Below are positions 5,897 through 14,828 of a DNA stretch of 18,122 nucleotides, in pieces; the stretch's first letter is position 1, and the number at the start of each line of letters is the position of its first letter. The stretch covers positions 1-18,122 of the forward strand of contig CATOMC010000024.1 of NCBI GenBank assembly GCA_951801245.1, in the 5' to 3' direction. The position numbers were made by a program, and so were the translations under genes. A model generated the notes under the pieces. The model ran no database searches and was not told where the DNA came from. It saw only the letters and a list, made by a program, of their open reading frames with translations. Source of the DNA: an uncultured Lachnospiraceae bacterium (GTDB lineage Bacteria > Bacillota_A > Clostridia > Lachnospirales > Lachnospiraceae).

Positions 5897-6901
5897 ATGA
5901 ATATACGGGAAAGTTTGGAACAGTGGGAGAAAGAGTATCTCAGTCCCTATGCCATGCTCAGTATGAATTCCAGGGGGAGGCTTAAGGAGGAGGAACAGTG
6001 CGATATCCGTCCGGTCTTTCAAAGAGACAGGGACAGGATTATACATAGTAAGTCGTTTCGGCGTCTGAAAGATAAGACCCAGGTATTCTTAACGCCGGAG
6101 GGGGACCATTACAGAACCCGTCTGACGCATACGCTGGAGGTCAGCCAGACGGCCAGGACCATCGCCAAGGCTCTTAAATTAAATGAGGATCTGGTGGAGG
6201 CCATTGCCCTTGGTCATGATCTGGGGCATACGCCTTTTGGGCATGCGGGGGAGCGGGCGCTTGACAGGGTGTGTCCTTACGGTTTCAAACACAATGAACA
6301 GAGTGTCCGCACGGTAGATATGTTGGAGAAAGAAGGCAGAGGGATCAATCTGACGCAGGAAGTGCGCGATGGCATCTTAAATCATCAGACATCGGCGATG
6401 CCTTCCACGCTGGAAGGAAAGATTGTCAGGCTGGCCGATAAGATCGCCTATATCCATCACGATATGGATGATGCGGTTCGGGCGGGTATCTTGAAGGAGG
6501 CCGATGTGCCCCGGGAGATTGGCTCTGTGATCGGTTATAGCTGCGGGCAACGCCTGGATTTCTTTATTCATAACATCGTGACCAACAGCCGCGATAAGGA
6601 TGATATCTGTATGTCGCCAGAGGTGGGGCAGGCCATGCAGAAGATGCGGGAGTTTATGTTCCGCAACGTGTATAGGAATCCGATCGCCAAAAGTGAGGAG
6701 GGTAAGGCGGAGAATCTGATCATCACATTGTATGAGTATTATCTGGTACATACGGAGAAACTGCCGAATTTTCTTTTCAAATTATTGGATGCGGGAGAAC
6801 CGCTTGAGAAAATCGTATGTGATTATATTAGTTCCATGACAGACCGGTTTGCGATCGCACAGTATCAGAAGATATACATTCCGAAAACATGGCACGGTTG
6901 A
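5897..6901 (+). CDS. dgt: dGTPase-like deoxynucleotide triphosphohydrolase (HD domain)
   Basis: A 334-residue member of the dGTPase/SAMHD1-type HD phosphohydrolases, which split dNTPs into deoxynucleoside and triphosphate and so limit the dNTP pool. The metal site is intact: H78 (LTHTLEV), H107-D108 (GHDLGH) and D181 (RLADKIAY); H111 and H116 (GHTPFGH) are the additional conserved histidines. Length suits the short Gram-positive type rather than the longer enterobacterial Dgt. I chose the ATG at 5897 because GAAAGG lies seven bases upstream; an in-frame TTG at 5867 has no ribosome binding site and would add ten uncharacteristic residues. dnaG starts 27 bases after the stop, so it is the first gene of the replication/transcription operon. 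The nucleotide specificity cannot be read from sequence. Confidence 0.93.
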   Translation: MNIRESLEQWEKEYLSPYAMLSMNSRGRLKEEEQCDIRPVFQRDRDRIIHSKSFRRLKDKTQVFLTPEGDHYRTRLTHTLEVSQTARTIAKALKLNEDLVEAIALGHDLGHTPFGHAGERALDRVCPYGFKHNEQSVRTVDMLEKEGRGINLTQEVRDGILNHQTSAMPSTLEGKIVRLADKIAYIHHDMDDAVRAGILKEADVPREIGSVIGYSCGQRLDFFIHNIVTNSRDKDDICMSPEVGQAMQKMREFMFRNVYRNPIAKSEEGKAENLIITLYEYYLVHTEKLPNFLFKLLDAGEPLEKIVCDYISSMTDRFAIAQYQKIYIPKTWHG

Positions 6902-6928
6902 TATAGAATACTATTGGGAAGGGATAAA

Positions 6929-8701
6929 ATGCGTTATCCGGAAGAACTGATCGAAGAGATCAGAATGAAAAACGATATCGTGGAAGTGATCTCGGGCTAT
7001 GTCCGGATGCAGAAGAAGGGAAGCAGCTATTTCGGGCTGTGCCCGTTTCATAATGAAAAGTCACCTTCCTTCTCGGTATCGCCCGGTAAACAGATGTATT
7101 ACTGTTTTGGATGCGGCGCGGGCGGTAATGTGATCACTTTTCTGATGGAATATGAAAACGCCACCTTTCAGGAGGCGGTAAAAATGCTGGCTGACCGCGC
7201 CGGGGTTTCTCTGCCGGAGGTGGAATATTCGGAAGAGATGCGGCGCAAAGAAGGAAGACGGGCCAGACTTTTGGAGGTCAACAAGGAGGCGGCCAGGTAT
7301 TATTTCTATCTGCTGCGTTCGAATAGAGGACAGACCGGGTATCGTTATCTGACAGGCCGTGCACTCTCGGATGAGACCATGAAAAAGTTCGGGCTAGGGT
7401 ATGCGGACGGGGCGGGTTCCGACCTGACGGCGTATTTGAAATCCAAGGGGTATACAGATGACCTGATTACAGAGTCAGGGCTTACCGGGTTTGATGAGAA
7501 GCGGGGGATCCATGATAAGTTCTGGAACCGGGTCATGTTCCCGATTCAGGACGGAAATCACAGGGTGATCGGATTTGGCGGCCGGGTCATGGGGGATGCT
7601 AAACCCAAGTATTTAAACTCGCCGGAGACCGCGATCTTTGATAAGAGCCGTAACTTGTATGGATTGAATTTTGCCAGAACATCCCGCAAGGGGAACATGA
7701 TCTTGTGTGAGGGATATATGGATGTGATTGCTATGCACCAGGCCGGGTTCACACAGGCGGTGGCGTCTTTGGGCACGGCTTTTACGGCCGGCCAGGCCAG
7801 TCTGTTAAAACGCTATGCCGATGAGGTGCTTTTGGCATATGACAGCGATGGCGCAGGTACGAATGCGGCCCTTCGTGCCATCGGGATACTGAAAGAAGCG
7901 GGTCTTAGGGGACGCGTGATCGATATGCATCCCTATAAGGATCCGGATGAATTTGTGAAAAATCTGGGAGCGGAGGCTTTTCAGGAGAGGATAAATCAGG
8001 CACAGAACAGTTTCTTCTTTGAATTAAAGATTCTGGAGCGGGACTATCACCTGGACGATCCGGAGTCCAAGACCGCATTTCACCGGGAGATCGCGAAGAA
8101 GCTGTGCGGCTTCGAGGAAGAGGTGGAGCGGGAGAATTATATAGAATCTGTGGCGAGGCATTATCATATCGGGTATGAGAATCTGCGGAAACTGGTGAGC
8201 CGTTATGCGGCACATACCGGACTGGTCAAGCCGGTGGAGAGGCCAAAGAGCACCGTGTCTTCCAAACCGGGGCCACAGGATAATATCAGGAAGTCTCAGA
8301 GGCTTCTGCTGACATGGATTGTGGAGGAACCGAAGGTGTATTCGAGGATTAAGCCTTATATCCGGGCGGAGGATTTTACCGAGGAACTTTACAGACAGGT
8401 GGCGGACAAGCTGTTTGCAGGACTGGACCAGGGAGCTTTTAATCCGGCCTCCATCATCAGTACCTTTGAGGAGGAAGAAGAACAGCGGGCGGTAGCAGAA
8501 CTGTTTAATACGAAACTGGCCGAACTTGCGACGGACCAGGAACGTGAAAAGGCTTTTCACGATATTGTTTACGCGGTGAAGAAGAACAGCTTCGAGTATT
8601 ATTCTGCCAGAATGGGCTCCGATATGGAGGCGTTAAATCAGGTGATCCAGGGCAAAAAAGAACTGGAAGAACTTAGCAAAACGCATATTTCCCTGCAATA
8701 A
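6929..8701 (+). CDS. dnaG: DNA primase
   Basis: A 590-residue DnaG, which synthesises RNA primers at the replication fork in association with the DnaB helicase. The N-terminal CHC2 zinc finger has C38, H41, C59 and C62 and is followed by KMLADRAGV. The Toprim catalytic core has EGYMD at 261-265 and DSDGAG at 305-310, the expected acidic metal-binding residues. The C-terminal part (about 440-590) is the helicase-interaction domain and is less conserved. The length is normal for Firmicutes. The ATG at 6929 is preceded by GGGAAGGG at five bases; an in-frame TTG at 6914 lies within that ribosome binding site and is rejected. Placement between dgt and rpoD is the classic macromolecular synthesis arrangement. 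Confidence 0.98.
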   Translation: MRYPEELIEEIRMKNDIVEVISGYVRMQKKGSSYFGLCPFHNEKSPSFSVSPGKQMYYCFGCGAGGNVITFLMEYENATFQEAVKMLADRAGVSLPEVEYSEEMRRKEGRRARLLEVNKEAARYYFYLLRSNRGQTGYRYLTGRALSDETMKKFGLGYADGAGSDLTAYLKSKGYTDDLITESGLTGFDEKRGIHDKFWNRVMFPIQDGNHRVIGFGGRVMGDAKPKYLNSPETAIFDKSRNLYGLNFARTSRKGNMILCEGYMDVIAMHQAGFTQAVASLGTAFTAGQASLLKRYADEVLLAYDSDGAGTNAALRAIGILKEAGLRGRVIDMHPYKDPDEFVKNLGAEAFQERINQAQNSFFFELKILERDYHLDDPESKTAFHREIAKKLCGFEEEVERENYIESVARHYHIGYENLRKLVSRYAAHTGLVKPVERPKSTVSSKPGPQDNIRKSQRLLLTWIVEEPKVYSRIKPYIRAEDFTEELYRQVADKLFAGLDQGAFNPASIISTFEEEEEQRAVAELFNTKLAELATDQEREKAFHDIVYAVKKNSFEYYSARMGSDMEALNQVIQGKKELEELSKTHISLQ

Positions 8702-8775
8702 GGGTAAGATAATCGAAAAAAGGCGCGTGTTTAGAAAGTGACAGTAGTTGAAACATAGGAAGGATGGACCAATTA

Positions 8776-9888
8776 ATGGACGAAAATGTACAGGCAAAGT
8801 TTGAGGAGCGTTTAAAAGAGCTTCTGGCTATTGCAAAGAAGAAAAAAAATGTTTTGGAATACCAGGAGATCAATGACTTTTTTGCGGATATGTCTCTGGA
8901 AGAGGAGCAGTTCGACAAGATTTTGGAGACACTGGAACAGAATAGTGTGGATGTCCTGCGCATCACCGAGGATGATGATGTGGATGATGAGGAGATCATT
9001 CTGACAGAAGAGGACGATGTGGATGTGGAAAACATCGACCTGTCTGTGCCGGATGGTATCAGCATAGAGGATCCGGTCAGAATGTACTTAAAAGAGATTG
9101 GTAAAGTCCCGCTTCTTAGCGCGGAGGAAGAGATTGAACTGGCCAAGAAGATGGAAATGGGAGATTTGGAGTCTAAACAGCGTCTTGCAGAGGCCAATCT
9201 CCGTCTGGTGGTCAGCATTGCAAAGCGTTATGTGGGCCGCGGCATGCTCTTTTTGGATCTGATCCAGGAAGGGAACCTGGGCCTGATCAAGGCGGTGGAA
9301 AAGTTCGATTACCGCAAGGGCTATAAGTTCTCCACCTACGCCACATGGTGGATTCGTCAGGCCATTACCAGAGCCATTGCCGATCAGGCGCGGACCATTC
9401 GTATTCCGGTGCATATGGTGGAGACCATCAATAAGCTGATCCGTGTGAGCAGACAGCTTTTGCAGGAACTGGGGAGAGAACCTACCCCGGAAGAGATCGC
9501 GGAGCAGATGAATATGCCGGTGGAGCGGGTGCGTGAGATTCTAAAGATTTCCCAGGAGCCGGTATCGTTGGAGACACCGATTGGTGAGGAAGAGGACAGC
9601 CATTTAGGCGATTTCATACAGGATGACAATGTACCGGTGCCGGCGGATGCCGCAGCGTTCACTTTATTAAAAGAACAACTGGTGGAAGTGCTTGGTACTT
9701 TGACGGAGCGTGAACAGAAAGTGCTCAGACTGCGTTTCGGGCTGGATGACGGGCGGGCAAGGACACTGGAGGAAGTGGGCAAGGAATTCAATGTGACCCG
9801 TGAGAGAATCCGTCAGATCGAAGCCAAGGCGCTGCGTAAACTCCGTCATCCCAGCAGAAGCCGCAAGCTAAAGGATTATCTGGACTGA
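8776..9888 (+). CDS. rpoD: Primary sigma factor RpoD (SigA)
   Basis: A 370-residue housekeeping sigma-70 factor. A short N-terminal region 1.1, rich in Asp and Glu (about 60-90), precedes region 1.2 ([11 protein letters not shown] at 99-109). Region 2 is complete, with [32 protein letters not shown] and the -10 recognition segment [14 protein letters not shown]; region 4.2 ends with [19 protein letters not shown]. An ATG at 8764 directly abuts the AGGAAGG ribosome binding site with no spacer. The in-frame ATG at 8776 has normal spacing and gives the MDENVQ-type start I expect for clostridial RpoD, so I use it. The 74-base gap after dnaG has no terminator or clear promoter. Its stop codon shares one base with the trmK start. 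Confidence 0.97.
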   Translation: MDENVQAKFEERLKELLAIAKKKKNVLEYQEINDFFADMSLEEEQFDKILETLEQNSVDVLRITEDDDVDDEEIILTEEDDVDVENIDLSVPDGISIEDPVRMYLKEIGKVPLLSAEEEIELAKKMEMGDLESKQRLAEANLRLVVSIAKRYVGRGMLFLDLIQEGNLGLIKAVEKFDYRKGYKFSTYATWWIRQAITRAIADQARTIRIPVHMVETINKLIRVSRQLLQELGREPTPEEIAEQMNMPVERVREILKISQEPVSLETPIGEEEDSHLGDFIQDDNVPVPADAAAFTLLKEQLVEVLGTLTEREQKVLRLRFGLDDGRARTLEEVGKEFNVTRERIRQIEAKALRKLRHPSRSRKLKDYLD

Positions 9889-10652
9889 TGAAGCCTGAGA
9901 TATTATCAAAAAGATTACAGACTGTAGCCGATATGGTGACCAGAGGGAACCGTGTCTGCGATGTGGGTTGTGATCATGGATATGTGTCAATCTATCTGGT
10001 TAAGCAGGGCATCAGTCCGGGAGTGCTTGCCATGGATGTGCGGGAAGGGCCGCTTAACGCTGCCAGAGAGCATGTGGCAGAGCAGGATCTGGCAGATAAA
10101 ATCGAGACAAGATTGTCGGATGGTTTACATAACTATAATGCGGAGGAGGCGCAGTCCCTGGTATGTGCCGGTATGGGCGGCAGGCTGATGAGACGGATTC
10201 TCGAGGCAGATCAGCATAAGACGGCTTCCTTCCGGGAACTGATCCTGCAGCCCCAGTCGGAGATAGAACAGTTTCGACGGTTCCTGCGAAAGAACGGGTA
10301 TCCGATCCGGGAGGAAGAGATGCTTGAGGAGGATGGAAAGTTCTATCAGGTGATCCGCGCGGTACCGGAAAGTGTTCCAAGGGTCAGATGGACAGCGGGA
10401 GAGAACGTGTTTTCAGAAGACGAGTTATGTAAACTTGAAGATCGTTATGGAGCAGTTAATTTGAATAAAAAAACGACTGTTTTCTTATCTTACCTGTCCA
10501 GAGAAGAGAGAATTTACGGAGAGATCCTTGAGAATCTGTGCGAAAACGGGCTGACGGACGGCAAAAGAGCAAGCAGATATGCACAGATAAAGGAACTTCT
10601 GATGGATTGCCGGAAGGTGCAGGCCGTACTGGGTCATGGAAAGGAATTTTAA
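9888..10652 (+). CDS. trmK: tRNA (adenine(22)-N1)-methyltransferase TrmK
   Basis: A 254-residue SAM-dependent methyltransferase of the TrmK family, which methylates N1 of A22 in certain tRNAs. The SAM-binding motif I is CDVGCDHGY at 24-32, followed by LAMDVREGPL (motif II region), and the family signature SLVCAGMGGRLM. The C-terminal third (about 165-254) is the helical coiled-coil-like extension that TrmK proteins use in tRNA recognition. Translation is coupled to rpoD, the ATG sharing one base with the rpoD TGA. In many Firmicutes a Nif3-like gene follows trmK; here a nucleoside kinase gene follows instead. Confidence 0.93.
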   Translation: MKPEILSKRLQTVADMVTRGNRVCDVGCDHGYVSIYLVKQGISPGVLAMDVREGPLNAAREHVAEQDLADKIETRLSDGLHNYNAEEAQSLVCAGMGGRLMRRILEADQHKTASFRELILQPQSEIEQFRRFLRKNGYPIREEEMLEEDGKFYQVIRAVPESVPRVRWTAGENVFSEDELCKLEDRYGAVNLNKKTTVFLSYLSREERIYGEILENLCENGLTDGKRASRYAQIKELLMDCRKVQAVLGHGKEF

Positions 10653-10656
10653 TAGG

Positions 10657-10685
10657 TTAACATAATATACAAACATACATAACAA
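10657..10685 (+). promoter_or_regulatory. Possible promoter of the nucleoside kinase gene
   Basis: TTAACA (10657-10662), a 17-base spacer and TAACAA (10680-10685) lie in the AT-rich 61-base gap before the kinase gene. The -10 is poor, and this could be chance in AT-rich DNA; readthrough from trmK is equally possible. Confidence 0.3.
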
Positions 10686-10713
10686 TTTACACAAACAGAA
10701 GGAGGACTTGCCT

Positions 10714-12369
10714 ATGGTTACAATCAAGATCAACGGAAAAGAGAGGCTCTATGAGGATGGCATCAAGTATGAAATCATAGCGGAGGAGCATCAGAATGAG
10801 TATGTCAGTCAAATTGCCCTGGTGACGGTAAACGGCAAGATCCGGGAATTGATGAAGCGGGTGGACAGAGATTGTGAACTGGAATTTATCACTTATGCGG
10901 ATCAGATCGGCCATAAGACTTATGTGAGGACTGCGATCATGCTGATGTTGAAGGCGGTCAAGGATGTAGCGGGTATGGAGGCAGCGGCTAACGTGAAGGT
11001 GGAATTTGCCATCGGTGCCGGTTATTATTGTGCCTTTAGAAACGGTCTGACCATGGATGAGAAGACGATTGAGAGAGTCAAAGACCGCATGGGGGAACTT
11101 GTGGATATGGACCTGTTGGTGACGAAGAAAGCCTATCCGGCAGATGAAGCAGTTGCCCTGTTCCGGGAAAACGGTATGATGGACAAGGTCTCTTTGTTTC
11201 GTTACCGTAGAAGTTCCAATATCAATGTTTATTGTATGGGCGATTATTATGATTATTTCTATGGCTACATGATGCCAAGTACCGGCTATATCAAGAATTT
11301 TGATCTGTTTGCTTATGAGGACGGTATGATCTTGTTATTGCCGGAACCGGAAGAACCGGAGACATTACCGGAGTTTGTGCCCAGGAAGAAGCTGTTCCAG
11401 ACGCTTATGACCACCGGAGAATGGGGCAAAGAGATTGGAATTGACACGGTGGGAGATTTGAACAATCAGATCTGTCAGGGGAATATTGCCGACATGATCC
11501 TTGTGCAGGAGGCGCTGCAGGAGCGGCGTATCAGTGAGATCGCCAGGGACATTGCAAGGCGGGAAGGGGTTAAATTCGTTATGATAGCGGGACCGTCTTC
11601 CTCGGGCAAGACCACATTTTCCCACAGACTTTCAATCCAGCTTCGTACATACGGCTTAAAACCGCATCCAATCGGCCTGGACAACTATTATCTGGATCAT
11701 GATAAGACACCTTTGGATGATTATGGCAATCCGGATTACGAGTGTCTGGAGGCTTTAGATGTAGAGCAGTTTAATAAAGATATGGCAGATCTTCTTATGG
11801 GGAAGAGTGTACAATTGCCGACGTTCAATTTTAAGACGGGCAAGAGAGAGTACAATCAGAAAGAAACGGTTCTTGGCCGGGAAGATATCCTTGTCATTGA
11901 GGGAATCCATGGGCTGAATGAGAAGATGTCCTATTCCCTGCCGGCAGAGAGCAAGTTTAAGATCTATATCAGTGCACTCACCACGCTCAATGTGGATGAG
12001 CACAACAGGATTCCTACGACGGACAACCGGCTTCTTCGCCGTCTGGTGCGGGATGCCAGAACGAGAGGTACCTCTGCCGAACAGACGATTGCCATGTGGT
12101 CTTCGGTCAGACGCGGGGAGGAAAAGTACATCTTCCCCTTCCAGGAAGAGGCGGATGCCATGTTTAATTCGGCGATGCTCTTTGAACTGGCCGTACTCAA
12201 ACAGTATGCGGAACCCTTGCTTTTCAGTATAAAGAAAGGGGAGCCGGGGTATCATGAAGCCAAGAGGCTTTTGAAATTCCTCGAGTATTTCCTGGGAGTC
12301 AGCAGTGAAGAGCTGCCCAAGAACTCCTTGTGCAGGGAATTTGTGGGTGGAAGTTGTTTCGATGTGTAG
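10714..12369 (+). CDS. Nucleoside (uridine-type) kinase with TGS/ThrRS-like N-terminus
   Basis: A 551-residue two-part protein. The N-terminal half begins with a beta-rich TGS-like domain (about 1-60, VTIKINGKERLYEDG) and continues with a region like the second domain of threonyl-tRNA synthetase (about 65-220). The C-terminal half is a uridine kinase/phosphoribulokinase-type P-loop kinase, with Walker A GPSSSGKT at 293-300, the segment LDNYYLDHDKTP for nucleoside binding and VIEGIHGLNE as the Walker B region. Such fusions are annotated as nucleoside kinase or uridine kinase; the reaction is presumably phosphorylation of a nucleoside to its monophosphate for salvage. The start at 10714 follows AGGAGG at eight bases; an in-frame TTG at 10708 is too close to that site. 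The rnpB promoter begins 16 bases after the stop, with no terminator between. Confidence 0.92.
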   Translation: MVTIKINGKERLYEDGIKYEIIAEEHQNEYVSQIALVTVNGKIRELMKRVDRDCELEFITYADQIGHKTYVRTAIMLMLKAVKDVAGMEAAANVKVEFAIGAGYYCAFRNGLTMDEKTIERVKDRMGELVDMDLLVTKKAYPADEAVALFRENGMMDKVSLFRYRRSSNINVYCMGDYYDYFYGYMMPSTGYIKNFDLFAYEDGMILLLPEPEEPETLPEFVPRKKLFQTLMTTGEWGKEIGIDTVGDLNNQICQGNIADMILVQEALQERRISEIARDIARREGVKFVMIAGPSSSGKTTFSHRLSIQLRTYGLKPHPIGLDNYYLDHDKTPLDDYGNPDYECLEALDVEQFNKDMADLLMGKSVQLPTFNFKTGKREYNQKETVLGREDILVIEGIHGLNEKMSYSLPAESKFKIYISALTTLNVDEHNRIPTTDNRLLRRLVRDARTRGTSAEQTIAMWSSVRRGEEKYIFPFQEEADAMFNSAMLFELAVLKQYAEPLLFSIKKGEPGYHEAKRLLKFLEYFLGVSSEELPKNSLCREFVGGSCFDV

Positions 12370-12385
12370 GCAGTGTCTTATGATA

Positions 12386-12414
12386 TTGTGAAATGTGTGA
12401 CAGGAGTATATACT
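12386..12414 (+). promoter_or_regulatory. Promoter of the RNase P RNA gene
   Basis: TTGTGA (12386-12391), a 17-base spacer and TATACT (12409-12414). The expected start point is about 12421, exactly where the P1 stem of the RNA begins. The promoter starts 16 bases after the kinase stop codon. Confidence 0.82.
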
Positions 12415-12420
12415 ATATAA

Positions 12421-12810
12421 GATAAGTAGAATAAATGATCGCGGCTGTACAGACGAAAGGGTACAGGTGAGGAAAGTCCGGGCTTCACAGGGCAGGATGC
12501 CGGATAACGTCCGGTGGAGGTGACTCCAAGGCCAGTGCAACAGAAAATAAACAGCCCCACAACGCGTAAGTGTTGTGGAATGCAGTTTTGCGAAGCAATA
12601 CTGCGAGGTTATGGTGGAATGGCAGTGTAAGAGACTACCGCTGTCCCGGTAACGGGGCAGGCTGTGTAAACCCCATCCGAAGCAAGACCAAATAGAAAGC
12701 AACAGGCCGGCCCGGTCTGCTTTCAGGTAGGTCGCTTGAGATCTTCGGTAACGAAGATCCTAGATAGATGATCATTCACGACATAACCCGGCTTATCGTT
12801 CTGCTTATTG
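12421..12810 (+). ncRNA. rnpB: RNase P RNA
   Basis: The catalytic RNA of ribonuclease P, which trims 5' leaders from tRNA precursors. The conserved core is present in order: GAGGAAAGTCCGGGC near 12470, the ACAGAAAATAAACAGCC block near 12540, GTAAACCCCATCCG and GCAAGACCAAATAG near 12665-12695, TAGATAGATGAT near 12760 and AACCCGGCTTATCG at 12785-12798. P1 can form between ATAAGTAGAA (12422-12431) and TTCTGCTTAT (12799-12808), which sets both ends. The length of about 390 bases and the sequence suit a type A RNA of the Lachnospiraceae kind. The 3' boundary is accurate to a few bases. No clear U-tract terminator follows directly. Confidence 0.96.
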
Positions 12811-12864
12811 ATGAAGGTCAGTTAGATACTTCTGAAAAGACAGGAAATACAAGGTGTAGCGTGC

Positions 12865-12922
12865 AGGGCACAGGAAGCACTTTTCTCCTGAACGGGGAGA
12901 AAGAGGGGGCTTCCTGTGCTCT
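12865..12922 (+). other. Long imperfect hairpin between rnpB and the protease gene
   Basis: The outer arm AGGGCACAGGAAGC (12865-12878) pairs with GCTTCCTGTGCTCT (12909-12922), 14 pairs with one G-U. Inside it, TTTTCTCC (12881-12888) pairs with GGAGAAAG (12896-12903). No U-tract follows, so it is not a standard intrinsic terminator. It could be a processing or stability element of the rnpB transcript or a leader structure of the downstream gene. Confidence 0.6.
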
Positions 12923-12976
12923 TGCAATAGAGAAAAATTGCGGAAACGGCGGCGTAGAAGGAGGCATGGATGCAGC

Positions 12977-13801
12977 ATGCAGCGTGCAGAGGATATGGGG
13001 AATAAAATATCGCTTCTTATCGTGTTTGCGCTGTGGATATTCCTGTGCATGCCGCAGAACGTGCAGGCGAAGGAATATCCGCTGCCGCCTCATTTGATCC
13101 AGGCCGTGAACGATCAGGATATTTATGAGGGGTTAGTGGCTCTTGATCTCCTTACGTGTGAGACACTTAAGGAGGAGGATCTGCCGCGGGCCTGTGAAAT
13201 GGTAAAGGACTGTGTAGTGCGGGTCAATATGGGGAATGCTTATGGAAGCGGCGTGATCTGGTGCTTTACCAAAGACGCGGTGATCATTGCCACCAACGGG
13301 CATGTGCTGGCATACTGGGATGATGCGTCCGGATTTATCCATTTTCCCAAAGGGTATTTTGTAAGTGCCAGGGTGCTTGGTATTTCTGAAATTTACGATG
13401 TTGGTTTCCTGATGGTGGACAGGGAAGAACTGGGCTATGAAGCACTGGCATCGCTTCGTCATGTCAGTGCGGATGAGGCAGTCTATGCAGGGCTTACCCC
13501 CGGCGATCTTATGTTCTGTGTGGGTGCCGGTTTTGCGATCGGTGCAGCGGAATACCACGAAGGGACCGTGGAAGATCCCTGGTTGTATATTGCGGATTTT
13601 GAGAGTGATATGCTGTATGGACACGGTTTTGCCAGGGCAGGTATGTCCGGCGGCGGTGTTTTTGACGGTTATGGGCATTTTATCGGCATGCTTGCCGGAG
13701 GAACGCAGAGAAATGAGATTGCCGCGGTACCGCTTCCCTCTGTGGCAGAGGCTTATGAGGAAGTGATGGAGAAAGAAGGACAGGATGGAGCAGGAAGATA
13801 G
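12977..13801 (+). CDS. Secreted trypsin-like serine protease without PDZ domain
   Basis: A 274-residue exported protease of the trypsin/HtrA fold. The N-terminus carries a signal peptide (hydrophobic LLIVFALWIFLCMP, likely cut after VQA near residue 35). The triad is visible: His in IIATNGHVLA, Asp in IYDVGFLMV and Ser in GMSGGGVFD (GxSGG). The chain ends soon after the catalytic domain (LPSVAEAYEEVMEKE), so the PDZ domain of HtrA/DegP is absent and activity must be controlled otherwise. Start choice is uncertain: AAGGAGG (12958-12964) lies 12 bases before the in-frame ATG at 12977, and another in-frame ATG is at 12995; the best-spaced ATG at 12970 is out of frame and stops after 11 codons. 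Its 3' end overlaps the next gene by 17 bases, so the two are translated together. The substrate is unknown. Confidence 0.85.
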   Translation: MQRAEDMGNKISLLIVFALWIFLCMPQNVQAKEYPLPPHLIQAVNDQDIYEGLVALDLLTCETLKEEDLPRACEMVKDCVVRVNMGNAYGSGVIWCFTKDAVIIATNGHVLAYWDDASGFIHFPKGYFVSARVLGISEIYDVGFLMVDREELGYEALASLRHVSADEAVYAGLTPGDLMFCVGAGFAIGAAEYHEGTVEDPWLYIADFESDMLYGHGFARAGMSGGGVFDGYGHFIGMLAGGTQRNEIAAVPLPSVAEAYEEVMEKEGQDGAGR

Positions 13802-14804
13802 GATCAGACTGAGCGTAAGAGAGAACAAAATTGTGCTGGCCGGCGGGATGATTGTCATTGGATTCAGCCTGTTTATTCTGGTGATGGGAATTCGTTATCC
13901 GTCGGCAGAGGGCAATCATCTTGTGTTTGCGGCGGGTTTGTTTCTGATGATGCTCTGCGGCATGATGATGTGTGTCGCTTATTTTCATCGGGAACTGACG
14001 GTGGAGGATATGAATATACATTATGTTAACTATATTGGGATAGGAAAAGAGTTTTCCCTGGATGATATCGGGTACTGTAAGTTAAAATTATACGGGAATA
14101 AGAAAGAAGCACTGATCGAGTCACTTGTTCTGTTTAATCTGCTTGGAGACAAATTATGTAAACTTGAAATGAATATGAGGGGCGCCAGAGATTTCTTACA
14201 GTATCTGGTGGATAATCAGATTAAAATAGAATATCCGGGGGCCAAAAGAGAAAAACGGTCTGTGGCTGAGCCACTTCTTTGGGAGAAGGCTGTCTGCAGG
14301 GAAGAAATCGGCAGATATGCGGAGGAGTTCTATGACAAAATGCGTCCTGTTTTTATGGAATGGGAGAAAAAGTATCAGCGCTTTGACGCCCAGTGGGAAT
14401 TCGGGCTTTCGGAATATGTGCAGGATGATTTCACGGAGGACAGGGATATGTGGCAGTGGAAGAGTACGGTGCAGGAGGCGGGAAGCGATGAGGTGCCGGA
14501 AGATTATATCTGTGTCGGTGAAGCTTATTTAAAAAGGGACGGGGAATATGTCATGGACCGCAAAGGGCATGTGGTAGGGCTTTTGATCCCCTATATCCGG
14601 CAGGCCAAGTCTTATCAGGTGGGGGAAAAGAATCGAATCCGCAAGATGGACGAGGAGCAGCTAAAAGAGCGCCTGACAGACTGTCTTACGCAGATTGCCA
14701 GAGAACTGCCAAGGCATGCTTATCACACACAGAATCTGACACTGGCACATGTACTGAAAAGGACAGCGGGAACTTGCTCGGGGAAGATGCCTGAGCAGAT
14801 ATAA
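13785..14804 (+). CDS. Two-helix membrane protein of unknown function
   Basis: A 339-residue protein I do not recognise. Two hydrophobic helices (about 20-37 and 45-66) form a hairpin near the N-terminus, followed by a mainly polar part of about 270 residues. The stretch just after the helices (about 70-150: HRELTVEDMNIHYVNY, FSLDDIGYCKL, LVLFNLLGDKLCKLEMN) looks like the beta-rich PH-like domain common after two-helix anchors in Gram-positive proteins; this is inference. The remainder (about 160-339) is charged and helical with several Trp residues and matches nothing I know. With a short cytoplasmic N-terminus, the hairpin puts the large domain in the cytoplasm. The gene begins 17 bases before the end of the protease gene, AAGAAGGA being a plausible ribosome binding site, so the two products are probably made in a fixed ratio and may work together. 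Confidence 0.7.
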   Translation: MEQEDRIRLSVRENKIVLAGGMIVIGFSLFILVMGIRYPSAEGNHLVFAAGLFLMMLCGMMMCVAYFHRELTVEDMNIHYVNYIGIGKEFSLDDIGYCKLKLYGNKKEALIESLVLFNLLGDKLCKLEMNMRGARDFLQYLVDNQIKIEYPGAKREKRSVAEPLLWEKAVCREEIGRYAEEFYDKMRPVFMEWEKKYQRFDAQWEFGLSEYVQDDFTEDRDMWQWKSTVQEAGSDEVPEDYICVGEAYLKRDGEYVMDRKGHVVGLLIPYIRQAKSYQVGEKNRIRKMDEEQLKERLTDCLTQIARELPRHAYHTQNLTLAHVLKRTAGTCSGKMPEQI

Positions 14805-14828
14805 AAGGCCGTGGCGCGCTTGCACTCC

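Noticed and set aside
8764..8775. Earlier ATG for rpoD
   Set aside because: It directly abuts AGGAAGG with zero spacing; the ATG at 8776 fits spacing and the usual protein start.
11755..12702. A 315-codon open frame on the minus strand
   Set aside because: It is antisense to the strongly conserved kinase domain and runs into rnpB and its promoter; the protein has no recognisable features.
12970..13005. ATG with ideal spacing to AAGGAGG before the protease gene
   Set aside because: It opens an 11-codon frame out of phase with the protease. It is either chance or a tiny leader frame, too short to call.
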